Shown here one piece after another: positions 53,645-62,515 of a DNA stretch of 64,000 bases. Made by a program: the position numbers and the translations under genes. Position 1 is the stretch's first letter, and the number at the start of each line of letters is the position of its first letter. The notes below the pieces were generated by a model that saw nothing but the letters and a program-made list of their open reading frames with translations, made no database searches and had not been told where the DNA came from. This DNA is from Nocardioides sp. TF02-7 (GTDB lineage: Bacteria; Actinomycetota; Actinomycetes; Propionibacteriales; Nocardioidaceae), in assembly GCF_022437945.1 (NCBI RefSeq), contig NZ_CP092535.1:124001-188000 (forward strand). The letters are read 5' to 3'.

Positions 53645-55783
53645 CCCGAAGTGACCGGCGCCAGGACGGCGCCGCCCGCGGTGCCACGGACGGCAGCCAC
53701 GTCGTCGTCCCCGGAGAGGCCCTGCCCGCCGTGAACCAGCTGACCAAGCTCGGCGTCCCCGTCGGCATCGTGCTCATCGTCGTAATGCTGGTCGTGCCGC
53801 TGCCGCCGGTCGTCCTCGACCTGCTCATCGCGCTCAACATCACCGGAGCGCTGCTGGTGCTCCTGGTGGCGATGTTCATCCACCGCCCCCTCGACTTCGC
53901 CGCTTTCCCCTCGGTCATCCTGGTGATGACGCTGTTCCGGCTGGCGCTCAACGTCAGCGCGACCCGGCTGGTGCTGCTCGACGGCTACGCCGGCAAGGTC
54001 ATCGACACCTTCGGCCACTTCGTGGTCGGCGGGTCGCTCATCGTGGGACTGATCGTCTTCGCGATCCTGCTCGTCATCCAGTTCGTCGTCATCACCAACG
54101 GCGCCGGCCGGGTCGCCGAGGTCGGCGCCCGGTTCGCCCTCGACGCGATGCCCGGCAAGCAGATGGCGATCGACGCCGACCTCAACTCCGGCCTGATCAC
54201 CGAGGACGAGGCTCGTCGGCGGCGCGCGGAGGTGCACGCCGAGGCCGACTTCCACGGGGCGATGGACGGCGCGTCCAAGTTCGTCAAGGGCGACGCCATC
54301 GCCGCGATCGTCATCACGCTCGTCAACCTGGTCGGCGGCTTCGCCGTCGGCGTCGCCCAGCACGGCATGCCGTTCGGGGAGGCCGTCAACACCTACTCCC
54401 TGCTGTCCGTCGGCGACGGCCTGGTCTCCCAGATCCCGGCGCTCCTGCTCTCCGTGGCCACCGGTCTGGTGGTGACCAGGTCGGTCGCCGAGGAGGACAT
54501 GGGCTCCGACCTGCTCCGCCAGGTGACCGCCCGCCGCACCCCGCTGCGGGTCGCCGGCTTCGGCGCGCTCGGCATCTGCCTGGTCCCGGGCCTGCCGAAG
54601 ATCCCGTTCGTGGTCGCGGGCGGCCTCATGCTCCTCGCGTCCAGCCGGATCGTCGACGAGGAGCCCGCCCCGGCCGCGCCGTCGGTCGCGGACGACGCCC
54701 CGGCGCCCGACTCCGCCGAGCAGCTCGTCTCGGAGATCCGGGTCGACCCGCTCGGCCTCGAGCTGTCGGCCGACCTGGTCGACCTCGTCGACACCCGTTC
54801 CGGGGGGCGACCTCCTCGACCGGGTGAAGGCGCTGCGCCGCAAGGTCGCCGGCGAGCTGGGCATCGTCATCCCGCCGGTCCGCACCCGCGACAGCCTGGA
54901 GCTGCCGATGGGGACCTACGCGATCCGGTTGTACGGCGTCGAGGTGGCCCGCGGTGAGGCCCCGCGCGGCACCGCGCTCGCCATCGGCGACGTGATCTCC
55001 GCGCTGCCGGGCCGGCCGACCAAGGAGCCGGTCTTCGGCCTCGATGCGAAGTGGATCCCCGTCGAGAGCCGGCACCAGGCCGAGGCCGGCGGCGCGACGG
55101 TGGTCGACCGCGCGTCGGTCGTCACCACCCACCTCGCCGAGGTCGTGCAGCAACACGCCGCGCACCTGCTCGGCCGCGAGGACGTGCGGCTCCTCGTCGA
55201 CATCGTCAAGCAGACCCACCCCGTCGTGGTGGAGGAGCTCACCCCGGCCCACCTGTCGCTCGGCGAGGTCCAGCGGGTGCTGCGGGCCCTGCTGGAGGAA
55301 CGGGTGCCGATCCGCGACCTGGTGCGCATCCTCGAGTCGCTCTCGGTGCGGGCGGCGGTGTCGAAGGACCTGGACGGCCTGGTCGAGGCGGCCCGCGCCG
55401 CGCTCGAGCCGGCCCTCGCCGCGCCGTACCTCGACGGCGGCACCCTGCACGCGATCAGCTTCGACCCGCTGCTGGAGCAGCGGATGCTGGAGGGCCTGCG
55501 CCAGACCGAGCAGGGCGCGACCCTGGTGCTCGACCCCGAGACCGCCCAGCACGTGCTGCTCACGCTCACCCGGACGGTGACCGGTGCCGAGGACCTCGGC
55601 CTGCACCCGGTCCTCGTGTGCGCGCCACAGCTGCGGGCAGCCGTACGCCGCTTCGTGCGGCCCGCGGCCGAGCGGACGCCGGTGCTCGCCTACACCGAGC
55701 TGGCCGCGGCACGCACGGTCAGCTCCGTCGGTGTCGTGCAGCCGGCCGGCACGGGGGCGGCGCTGCCGGTGGGTGCTCCGTGA
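53641..55783 (+). CDS. flhA: Export gate protein FlhA, frameshifted
   Basis: About 713 residues. Eight membrane helices from LGVPVGIVLIVVMLVVPLPP on, the FHIPEP-like loop ATRLVLLDGYAG and MPGKQMAIDADLNSGLITED. Cytoplasmic domain: after an extra G at about 54806, LLDRVKALRRKVAGELGIVI, then PPVRTRDSLELPMGTYAIRL and YLDGGTLHAISFDPLLEQRM. It forms the nonameric chaperone-docking ring. Last core export gene of the operon. Confidence 0.95.
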
Positions 55784-56106
55784 GCGGCCGGGAACCCGAC
55801 CTGCCGGGCCTGCTCAGCGGGCCGGTGCTGGTGGTGGCCGGGGTGCTGGCGTCGCCGGCGTACCTGCGGCTGGCCCAGGGCTTGCTGACGGTGCAGGAGG
55901 CGCTGACCCGGGTGCTGGTCGTCACCGCGGTCTGCATCGCCGCGTGGGGCGCCGTGCGGCTGTCGATCCCGGTCCTGCTCGGCCGCGCCGCACCCGGGGC
56001 CGACGTCACCGAGCCGGTCACCGGCGTGGTGGTGGACCCCACGGCACCGACGCAGGTGCTCGACGTCGCCGACCACGGCTCGTCGCCTCCGGCCGGTCCC
56101 GCGTAG
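55780..56106 (+). CDS. Small membrane protein at the end of the flagellar operon
   Basis: 108 residues, GTG start overlapping the flhA stop (GTGA), so translationally coupled. Two hydrophobic segments: LPGLLSGPVLVVAGVLASPA and TRVLVVTAVCIAAWGAVRLS, then a Pro/Val/Thr tail. I know no family. The coupling suggests a motility role, perhaps in the export gate or at the membrane near it, but nothing more can be said. It is convergent with the kinase gene (3 bp). Confidence 0.6.
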   Translation: MSGREPDLPGLLSGPVLVVAGVLASPAYLRLAQGLLTVQEALTRVLVVTAVCIAAWGAVRLSIPVLLGRAAPGADVTEPVTGVVVDPTAPTQVLDVADHGSSPPAGPA

Positions 56107-56109
56107 CGG

Positions 56110-57705
56110 TCAACCGAGAGCCGGCACCGTCCACGTCAGCCGGGTGCCCTCGCCGGGCGCGCTCGTCAGGTCGACGCGGCCCCCGAGCGCCTCCGCGCGG
56201 TGGGCCGCGTTGTCGAGGCCCTGCCCACGCGTCACCGTGTCGGGGTCGAAGCCGCAGCCGTCGTCGGTCAGCCGCAGCGTGAACCGTCCCGGCGAGGCCT
56301 CGAGGTCGATGCTCGCCGACGAGGCGCTCGCGTGCCGCGCGACGTTGGAGAGCGCCTCGCGGAGCGTCATCAGCACCCCGTCGGCCACCTCGGGGGCCAG
56401 GGCCGTGTCGACCGGCCCCGTGGTGCGCAGCACCGGCAGGAAGCCCAGGACCGGCGCGTACTCGCCGATGAGCGCGCGGACCGCCTCGTGCAGCGACCGG
56501 CCGCCGCCCCGTCCCAGCTCGAAGATCGTCGCGCGCAGGTCGTCGATGGCGGTGTCGAGCTCGGCCACCGCCTCGTCGACCCGCTCCCGCAGACCGTCCA
56601 GGTCGGCGCTGCTCCGGGCGGCCTGCAGCTGCATGCCGGTGGCGAAGAGCCGTTGGATGACCAGGTCGTGCAGGTCGCGGGCGATCCGGTCGCGGTCCTT
56701 GGCCACGAGCAGCTCGTGCCGGTCGCGGATCGCCTGCGCCCGGTCGAGGGTGAGGCCCAGGTGGTCGGCCAGCGCGCCGAGCAGGTCGCGCTCGAGGTCG
56801 CGCAGCGACGCCCAGGTCTGCGTGGTGTGGTCGATGAGGAGGACCCCGCGGGCGCCAGCTCGGTGTGGATCGGCACGATGATCGTCGAGCGGCCGTCCGC
56901 ACTCGGCACCGCGACCACGTCACCGGTCGCAGCCGCGCTCCGCACCTCGCTGTTGAGCCGCTTGAGCGCGCCCGTCACGTGCTCGGCAGGGCCGGCGGAC
57001 GCGGCCACCTCGAGCAGCTCGCCGTCGCCCTGCACCAGCGCCACCGCGCGGGCGCCGGACAGGGTGCGCACCTCGTCGACCACCGCGTCGAGCGCCACGT
57101 CGGCCTGGAGCGACGGCGCGAGCGCGGCGGAGATCCGCACCGCACCCTCCATCCAGGCGCGGCGACGCTCGCTCTCCTCGTAGGCTCGCGCGTTGTCGAT
57201 GATCACGCCGGCGGCGCGGGCCAGCGCCTCGACCAGCGCCTGGTCGGTCGCGGTGAACGGCTCCCCACCCGCCGGCTTGCCCAGGTAGAGGTGGCCGAAC
57301 GCCTGCTCCCCCACCAGCACGGGCGCTCCGAGGAACCGCTCGATGGGCGGGTGCCCCGACGGGTAGCCCACCGAGCCGGGGTGCTCCGCGACCCGGTCGA
57401 CCCGCATCGCGGTGCGCTGCTCCGGCACCATGCCGATGAGGCCGTGCCCGGCCGGCATCATCCCGATCCGCGCGATCTCCTCGTCGCTGAACCCGTGGGC
57501 GACGAGGTCGATGAACGCGCCGGACCCGTCCCTGGGGAACGGCTCGGAGGGGATCCACGGTGCCGAGCACGCCGTACGCGGCCCCGGTCACGCGGCAGGA
57601 CGTCTCGACGATCCGTCGGAGCACCCCGCGGAGGTCGAGGTCCGACCCGATCGCCACCACGGCCTCGAGCAGCGCTCGGGTCTCGGGGGGCAGCTCCAGC
57701 TCCAT
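56110..57705 (-). CDS. GAF-GAF sensor histidine kinase, DevS/DosS-like, two frameshifts
   Basis: 531 residues. GAF 1 from residue about 25 (LRRIVETSCRVTGAAYGVLG, then GMMPAGHGLIGM, and FLGAPVLVGEQAFGHLYLGK), GAF 2 from about 190 (VVDEVRTLSGARAVALVQGD), HisKA_3 with phospho-His in DRIARDLHDLVIQRLFATGM, and HATPase (LREALSNVARHASA, LTDDGCGFD). The phrase LHDLVIQRLFATGMQLQ is close to mycobacterial DevS/DosT. Extra C at about 57555 and missing G at about 56858 cancel in length. It could sense gas or redox through a GAF cofactor. Likely partner: the DevR-like regulator at 19108. ATG 57705. Confidence 0.87.
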
Positions 57706-57767
57706 CCGAGCCCTGGTTCCCTTCGCGAGCCGTCGGCCCGGGTCCGCGACCGGTCTGTCCTGTGCGG

Positions 57768-57840
57768 TGGAGCTGAGGGGACTCGAACCCCTGACCCTCT
57801 GCATGCCATGCAGATGCGCTACCAGCTGCGCCACAGCCCC
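57768..57840 (-). tRNA. tRNA-Ala, anticodon GGC
   Basis: Minus strand: acceptor GGGGCTG / CAGCTCC, D-arm GCGCAGCTGGTAGCGC, anticodon arm TCTGC-ATGGCAT-GCAGA with anticodon GGC, T-arm AGGGGTTCGAGTCCCCT. 73 nt; CCA is not encoded. Reads GCC, the commonest Ala codon here. Confidence 0.95.
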
Positions 57841-57886
57841 GCGGTGTCGACCCGGGCCACTGCGTGAGCCCTGGGCAACGCGGAGA

Positions 57887-57892
57887 ACCTTA
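57887..57892 (-). promoter_or_regulatory. -10 element of the tRNA-Ala promoter
   Basis: TAAGGT on the minus strand, about 46 nt before the mature tRNA 5' end; a weak TTCGTG lies 18 bp upstream. Confidence 0.45.
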
Positions 57893-57934
57893 CCGAACCG
57901 GTGGACCGAACACGAAATCGGCCCCGCCGGCGGC

Positions 57935-58555
57935 TCACGCGGTGCGGTTGTACGCCGCCAGCCGCCAGGTGCCGGCCGGACGCTCCTCGAGCTCGACCCA
58001 GGCGCAGTTGCCCAGCGCCCGCAGGTCGAGGGCGGTCGCCGCGGGCCAGCCGAGCCAGTGGACGGTCGCGGTGCGGATCGCGGCGCCGTGCGCCACGAGC
58101 ACGGCGGTCCGTCCCTGGTCCAGCCCGGCCGCGGCCTCCTTGAGGACGGCGGTGAACCGCTCGGCCACCTCGGCGGCGGTCTCGGCGCCGGGGATGTCGT
58201 CCCAGTCGCCGACGCGGAACCGCGCGTACTCGGCCGGGTCGAGCCCGGCGTACTCCTCGTGGGTGAGGCCCTGCCGCTCCCCCAGGCAGAACTCCCGCAA
58301 CCGCTCGTCGTACGCCGGCTCCAGGCCGGTGACGCGCGCGACCTCCTCGGCCGTGCGCCGGGCGCGGACCAGGTCGGACGACCACAGTGCGACCGGCGAG
58401 AGGGCCGCCATCGCGGGTGCGACCCGGCGGGCCTGCTCGATCCCGGTGGCGTCGAGCTCGGCGTCGGCCTGGCCCTGGATCCGCCGGGTCGCGTTCCACG
58501 CCGTGCGGCCGTGCCGCAGCAGCACCAGGCGCCTCGCGTCCGCGGGCTCGCTCAC
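57935..58555 (-). CDS. Histidine phosphatase (phosphoglycerate-mutase-like)
   Basis: 206 residues, GTG start overlapping the rsfS stop. RLVLLRHGRTAWNATRRIQG is the phospho-His motif, VALWSSDLVRARRTAEEVAR and TAVLVAHGAAIRTATVHWLG carry the second Arg and His. In actinobacteria the gene after rsfS is of this kind and has been proposed to act on phosphorylated sugars or acids; the substrate is unknown. Final gene of the nadD-rsfS-pgm group. Confidence 0.9.
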   Translation of the reverse strand: MSEPADARRLVLLRHGRTAWNATRRIQGQADAELDATGIEQARRVAPAMAALSPVALWSSDLVRARRTAEEVARVTGLEPAYDERLREFCLGERQGLTHEEYAGLDPAEYARFRVGDWDDIPGAETAAEVAERFTAVLKEAAAGLDQGRTAVLVAHGAAIRTATVHWLGWPAATALDLRALGNCAWVELEERPAGTWRLAAYNRTA

Positions 58556-58953
58556 GCCGGGTCGCCGGTGCCCGTCGTGCCGTTGGACCGGGCGACGTCG
58601 GCGGGGAGGTCGATGACCGGGCAGTCGCGCCACAGCCGCTCGAGGGCGTAGAACTGCCGCTCCTCCTCGTGCTGGACGTGCACCACGATCTCGCCGTAGT
58701 CGATGAGCACCCAGCGACCGTCGCGCTCGCCCTCGCGACGCACCGGCTTGGCGCCGATCTCGCGGAGCTTGTCCTCGACCTCGTCGACGATCGCCTTCAC
58801 CTGGCGGTCGTTGGCGCCGGAGGCGAGGAGGAAGGCGTCGGTGATCGCCAGCTGCTCGCTGACGTCGAACGCGAGCAGGTCGGTGGCGAGCTTGTCGGCG
58901 GCGGCGCGGGCCGCGGTGTGGACCAGCTCGACGGCGCGGTCGGTTGCGCTCAT
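58552..58953 (-). CDS. rsfS: Ribosomal silencing factor RsfS
   Basis: 133 residues. [40 protein letters not shown] and [20 protein letters not shown], then FYALERLW, are the Iojap/RsfS signature. It binds L14 of the 50S subunit and blocks subunit joining in starvation. Its ATG overlaps the nadD stop. Confidence 0.95.
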   Translation of the reverse strand: MSATDRAVELVHTAARAAADKLATDLLAFDVSEQLAITDAFLLASGANDRQVKAIVDEVEDKLREIGAKPVRREGERDGRWVLIDYGEIVVHVQHEEERQFYALERLWRDCPVIDLPADVARSNGTTGTGDPA

Positions 58954-59624
58954 GGGGCTCCGTGATCGATCGGGTGGTCGGTGGGGTGGTCGGTGAGGTG
59001 GGTCCTCGGGTCGGGGTCGCCGTTGCGGTAGAGCCGGTGCTTGGTGATGTACTGCACGACCCCGTCGGGGACGAGGTACCAGATCGGCTGTCCCTCCCGC
59101 TGCCGCTGGCGGCAGTCGGTGGAGGAGATGGCGAGGGCCGGCACCTCCAACATCGTGACACGCTCGGCCGGGATCGCCGAAAGCGTGGCCGGGTCCATCT
59201 CCGCGCCGGGCCGGGTGCAACCGACGAAGTGGGCGAGCTCGAAGAGCTCGTCGGCGTCGCGCCAGCTGAAGATGTCGGTGAGGGCGTCGGCTCCCGTGAT
59301 GAAGAACAGGTCGGCGTCGGGCAGCTCGGCCCGCAGGTCGCGCAGCGTGTCGATGGTGTACGTCGGCCCGTCCCGGTCGACGTCGACCCGGCTCACCCGG
59401 AACCGCGGGTTGGCGGCCGTGGCGATCACGGTCATCAGGTAGCGGTGCTCGGCCGGCGAGACCACGCGGTCGACCTTCTGCCAGGGCTCACCGGTCGGGA
59501 CGAACACGACCTCGTCGAGGTCGAACCACCCCTGCGCCTCGGACGCCGCGACCAGGTGGCCGTGGTGGATGGGGTCGAAGGTGCCGCCCATCACCCCGAC
59601 CCGGGGCCGGCGCGCGGCGGTCAT
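58950..59624 (-). CDS. nadD: Nicotinate-nucleotide adenylyltransferase
   Basis: 224 residues. [20 protein letters not shown] (nucleotidyl-transfer HxGH), [10 protein letters not shown] and [18 protein letters not shown] (ISSTxxR). It makes nicotinate adenine dinucleotide from the mononucleotide and ATP in NAD synthesis. The tail [16 protein letters not shown] is an added repeat of THP/DHP units. ATG 59624; 7 bp after a small membrane-protein gene. Confidence 0.95.
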   Translation of the reverse strand: MTAARRPRVGVMGGTFDPIHHGHLVAASEAQGWFDLDEVVFVPTGEPWQKVDRVVSPAEHRYLMTVIATAANPRFRVSRVDVDRDGPTYTIDTLRDLRAELPDADLFFITGADALTDIFSWRDADELFELAHFVGCTRPGAEMDPATLSAIPAERVTMLEVPALAISSTDCRQRQREGQPIWYLVPDGVVQYITKHRLYRNGDPDPRTHLTDHPTDHPIDHGAP

Positions 59625-59631
59625 CGACGGG

Positions 59632-59790
59632 TCAGCTGTGGTCGCGCCCGCCACCGAAGAGGACGAGGCCGACCAGCAGCAGGAGGAGGAGCAGCAGCAC
59701 ACCGCCGCCGATGAACCACGGGTTCACGGCGGGCTCGCCGTGCTCCTCGGCGGCCTGGATCACGGCGAGGGCGGTCTGGCTGATCTGCAT
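59632..59790 (-). CDS. 52-residue membrane protein upstream of nadD
   Basis: Reads [20 protein letters not shown], then [20 protein letters not shown], then [12 protein letters not shown] and stop. A short amphipathic N-terminus and one membrane helix near residues 26-46 with a basic C-terminus. ATG 59790 has TAGCAT ending 6 nt upstream and no Shine-Dalgarno, so leaderless. The stop is 7 bp from the nadD start. The coding frame is free of stops, the promoter pattern matches neighbours and the hydrophobic profile is clean, so I call it a real gene; function unknown. Confidence 0.7.
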   Translation of the reverse strand: MQISQTALAVIQAAEEHGEPAVNPWFIGGGVLLLLLLLLVGLVLFGGGRDHS

Positions 59791-59796
59791 GCCCGC

Positions 59797-59802
59797 ATGC
59801 TA
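59797..59802 (-). promoter_or_regulatory. -10 element, leaderless small membrane protein/nadD operon
   Basis: TAGCAT on the minus strand, 6 nt before ATG 59790; identical in sequence and spacing to that of the leuS leader. Confidence 0.55.
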
Positions 59803-59895
59803 CCGAAGCCGGCTGCAACCCCTGCCTGCGCCCAGCCCATCCCCGAGCGCCACAAGTAACGACGCCGCGCAGCTCGGCCCACACCCTCCCGAGCC

Positions 59896-59994
59896 GTCGC
59901 GCCGCCCGCCTTGCCTGGACTGACTGGAGCGAGGGAGCGAGGAACGAGCGACCGAGCGGAGGGAGGGAAGGCAAGGCGTCCAGGGCGGCGCGAC
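59896..59994. repeat. Large imperfect inverted repeat with a GAGCGA-rich loop
   Basis: GTCGCGCCGCCC (59896-59907) pairs with GGGCGGCGCGAC (59983-59994); CCTTGCC (59909-59915) pairs with GGCAAGG (59970-59976). The loop has GAGCGAGGGAGCGAGGAACG-type repeats. It may end the membrane-protein operon or be a mobile short repeat. Words such as GAGCGAGGGA also occur in the leuS-end repeat. Confidence 0.65.
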
Positions 59995-60015
59995 ACGCGC
60001 GAGCGGAGCGAGCGC

Positions 60016-60477
60016 CTAATGCAGTGCTACGTCCACGCCCAGGAAGAGTGCCGTGAACCGGATCGTCCTCCCGACGAGGACGGTGGGGACGAAGGCCCAC
60101 AGCGGCATCCGGAGGACGCCGGCGACGGCCGCCACGACGAGCAGGGGCGGGATGCCGGCGGAGGCGGCGACGAACACGACGCCGATGCCGAACCAGGGCC
60201 GGCCCTGCAGGCGGTCGACCCACCGGTCGTAGCCGGCCTTGATCTTGGGCTGGGACAGCCGGCGCTGGGCCCAGCGGGAGCCGGCGCCGCGCCGGGCGAC
60301 CTCGTACCAGATGATCTTGCCGACGGTGGCGCCCGCGCCGGCGGCGATGCCGAGCGCCACGGCGGCGGGGACGCCGGGCTCGGACGCGCCGGCGCCGAGG
60401 ATGTAGAACTCGATGGGCAGGAAGGGCACGAGCGCCGACACGATGCTGATGCCGAACGTCGTCAGCCACAGGATCAT
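60016..60477 (-). CDS. Small membrane protein of the DedA/VTT type
   Basis: 153 residues. Helices WLTTFGISIVSALVPFLPIE and AAVALGIAAGAGATVGKIIW are followed by YEVARRGAGSRWAQRRLSQP, with an Arg-rich loop, and by IGVVFVAASAGIPPLLVVAA. The pattern E-x-(Y/I)-x5-G, G-x3-G and the Arg loop recall the SNARE-associated (VTT/DedA) fold of lipid scramblases, but the match is loose. ATG 60477 overlaps the stop of the CDP-alcohol phosphatidyltransferase gene, so both may work on one lipid. Confidence 0.6.
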   Translation of the reverse strand: MILWLTTFGISIVSALVPFLPIEFYILGAGASEPGVPAAVALGIAAGAGATVGKIIWYEVARRGAGSRWAQRRLSQPKIKAGYDRWVDRLQGRPWFGIGVVFVAASAGIPPLLVVAAVAGVLRMPLWAFVPTVLVGRTIRFTALFLGVDVALH

Positions 60478-61118
60478 GCGGTGTGGGCCCGTTCGGGGAC
60501 GGGGAGCCCGAGCTGGAGGAGCCAGCGCAGCGAGACGCACTTGAGGACCAGCAGGGCGACGGCGATGAGGAGCGCCAGCCACCACCAGCCGGTCACGAGG
60601 AGCAGCACCGCGAACAGGCCGGAGTTGGCGGCCTTGCCGAGCCGGGACCAGTTCCAGAGGTAGATCCGGCGGTCGACGACGTGGAAGTAGTTGGGGCTGC
60701 GGATCGGCCAGGCGAGGAACGCCAGCGACAGGAACATGTCGATGACCATGAACTCGAAGAGGTAGACGGCGACCGGCAGCGCGACGAGCTCCATCGGCTG
60801 GTCGCCGAACAGCGGTGCGGGCTGGAGCCAGGCGAGCCCGATGTAGAACGCACCGCAGCTGAGCCGGTCGCAGATCATGTCCACGACGCCGCCGATGCGG
60901 GTCTCGCAGTCGAACCACCGCGCCCACTCGCCGTCGAGCGTGTCGCCCACCCAGTAGGTGACGAGGCCGGCGACGAGCAGGGCGAGGCTCTCCTCGTAGG
61001 CGCCCCAGAGGCTGAGCGCCAGGGTCGCGACCGTCCGCACGAGCGTGATGACGGTCGCGCCGGTGAGGAGCCGCTCGGTCGCGGGGTCGGCGTAGATCCG
61101 CTCCGGGCTGCCTGCCAT
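60474..61118 (-). CDS. CDP-alcohol phosphatidyltransferase family enzyme
   Basis: 214 residues. The segment DGEWARWFDCETRIGGVVD, then MICD, fits the family rule D-G-x2-A-R-x8-G-x3-D-x3-D exactly. Five to six membrane helices flank it. It should transfer a phosphatidyl group from CDP-diacylglycerol to an alcohol; the alcohol is unknown. TAGGTT lies 7 nt before ATG 61118, no Shine-Dalgarno. Coupled to the DedA-like gene. Confidence 0.85.
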   Translation of the reverse strand: MAGSPERIYADPATERLLTGATVITLVRTVATLALSLWGAYEESLALLVAGLVTYWVGDTLDGEWARWFDCETRIGGVVDMICDRLSCGAFYIGLAWLQPAPLFGDQPMELVALPVAVYLFEFMVIDMFLSLAFLAWPIRSPNYFHVVDRRIYLWNWSRLGKAANSGLFAVLLLVTGWWWLALLIAVALLVLKCVSLRWLLQLGLPVPERAHTA

Positions 61119-61125
61119 GGGCCGA

Positions 61126-61131
61126 AACCTA
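61126..61131 (-). promoter_or_regulatory. -10 element, leaderless phosphatidyltransferase start
   Basis: TAGGTT on the minus strand, 7 nt before ATG 61118. Confidence 0.5.
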
Positions 61132-61161
61132 CCGGCGGGCGCGTCGGTGTCCGTCAGCCCC

Positions 61162-62412
61162 TCAGCGCACGTGGCCGTCGCCGACGACGACGTACTTCGT
61201 CGACGTCATCTCCGGCAGGCCCATCGGCCCCCGGGCGTGCAGCTTCTGGGTGCTGATGCCGATCTCGGCGCCGAACCCGAACTCGCCGCCGTCGGTGAAC
61301 CGGGTCGACGCGTTGACGAGCACCGCGGCGGAGTCGACCTCGGCGACGAACCGCCGCGCGGCGGACTGGTCCTCGGTCACGATCGCGTCGGAGTGCTGGC
61401 TCGACCAGCGCCGCAGGTGCTCGAGGGCGGCGTCGAGGTCGGGCACGACGCGGGCGGCGATGTCGAGGGAGAGGTACTCCTCCGCCCAGTCGTCGTCGGT
61501 GGCGGGCACCACGCCGTCGTACGCCGCGAACGCCTCGTCGCCGTGGATGGTCACCTCACGCTCCCGGAGCGCCGCGACGACCATGGGCAGGAACGCCTCG
61601 GCGACCGCCTCGTGGACGAGGAGGGACTCGGCGGCGTTGCAGACGCTGGTGCGGTGCGTCTTGGAGTTGAGCACGATCGCGAGCGCCTTCTCGAGGTCGG
61701 CGGCCGCGTCGACGTAGACGTGGCAGTTGCCGACGCCGGTCTCGATGACCGGCACCGTCGACTCCTCGACCACCGAGCGGATCAGCCCGGCGCCGCCGCG
61801 CGGGATCAGGACGTCGACGTGGCCGCGGGCACGCATCAGTGCCTTGACGCTCTCGTGGGTGTCGCCGGGCACGAGCTGGACGACGTCGGCCGGGAGCCCG
61901 GCCGAGGTCACGGCGTCGCGGAGCACCGCGACGACGGCCGCGTTGCTGGAGCGGGCGCTGGAGCTGCCGCGGAGCAGCACCGCGTTGCCGGACTTCAGGC
62001 AGATGCCGGCGGCGTCGGCGGTGACGTTGGGCCGGGCCTCGTAGATCATGCCCACCACGCCGAACGGGACCCGCACCTGGCGGAGCTCCAGCCCGTTGGC
62101 CAGCACGCTCCCCCGCACGACCTCGCCGACGGGGTCGGCGAGCCCGGCGACCTCGCGCAGGCCCTGCGCCATCCCCGCGAGCCGGTCGTCGGTGAGGCGG
62201 AGCCGGTCGATGATGTTGGCCGGCGTGCCCCCCTGCTCCGCGCGGGCGACGTCGTCGGCGTTGGCGGCGAGCACCTCGTCGGTCCGGTCCAGCAGCGCCG
62301 CCGCCATCGCGTGGAGGGCGGCGTCCTTGGTCGCGCGGGTGGCCAGCCCGAGGTCGCGGCTCGCGACCCTGGCGCGACGAGCTGCCTCGATGACCTGCAC
62401 GGTGATGCTCAC
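61162..62412 (-). CDS. proA: Gamma-glutamyl phosphate reductase
   Basis: 416 residues. [60 protein letters not shown] and the catalytic Cys in [17 protein letters not shown] are ProA. It reduces gamma-glutamyl phosphate with NADPH in proline synthesis. GTG 62412 with TAGTCT ending 7 nt upstream and no Shine-Dalgarno. Usual neighbour of nadD in actinobacteria, here with the lipid genes in between. Confidence 0.96.
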   Translation of the reverse strand: MSITVQVIEAARRARVASRDLGLATRATKDAALHAMAAALLDRTDEVLAANADDVARAEQGGTPANIIDRLRLTDDRLAGMAQGLREVAGLADPVGEVVRGSVLANGLELRQVRVPFGVVGMIYEARPNVTADAAGICLKSGNAVLLRGSSSARSSNAAVVAVLRDAVTSAGLPADVVQLVPGDTHESVKALMRARGHVDVLIPRGGAGLIRSVVEESTVPVIETGVGNCHVYVDAAADLEKALAIVLNSKTHRTSVCNAAESLLVHEAVAEAFLPMVVAALREREVTIHGDEAFAAYDGVVPATDDDWAEEYLSLDIAARVVPDLDAALEHLRRWSSQHSDAIVTEDQSAARRFVAEVDSAAVLVNASTRFTDGGEFGFGAEIGISTQKLHARGPMGLPEMTSTKYVVVGDGHVR

Positions 62413-62419
62413 GTGCCCG

Positions 62420-62425
62420 AGACTA
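62420..62425 (-). promoter_or_regulatory. -10 element, leaderless proA start
   Basis: TAGTCT on the minus strand, 7 nt before GTG 62412. Confidence 0.5.
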
Positions 62426-62515
62426 GTGCGAGAACGAACGCAACCCTGCGCCGGTCTCGGGCGTCAGTCAGTTCAGCGGCACTCCGCCGCCCCTGCTCTC
62501 GGAGAGGAACACCCC

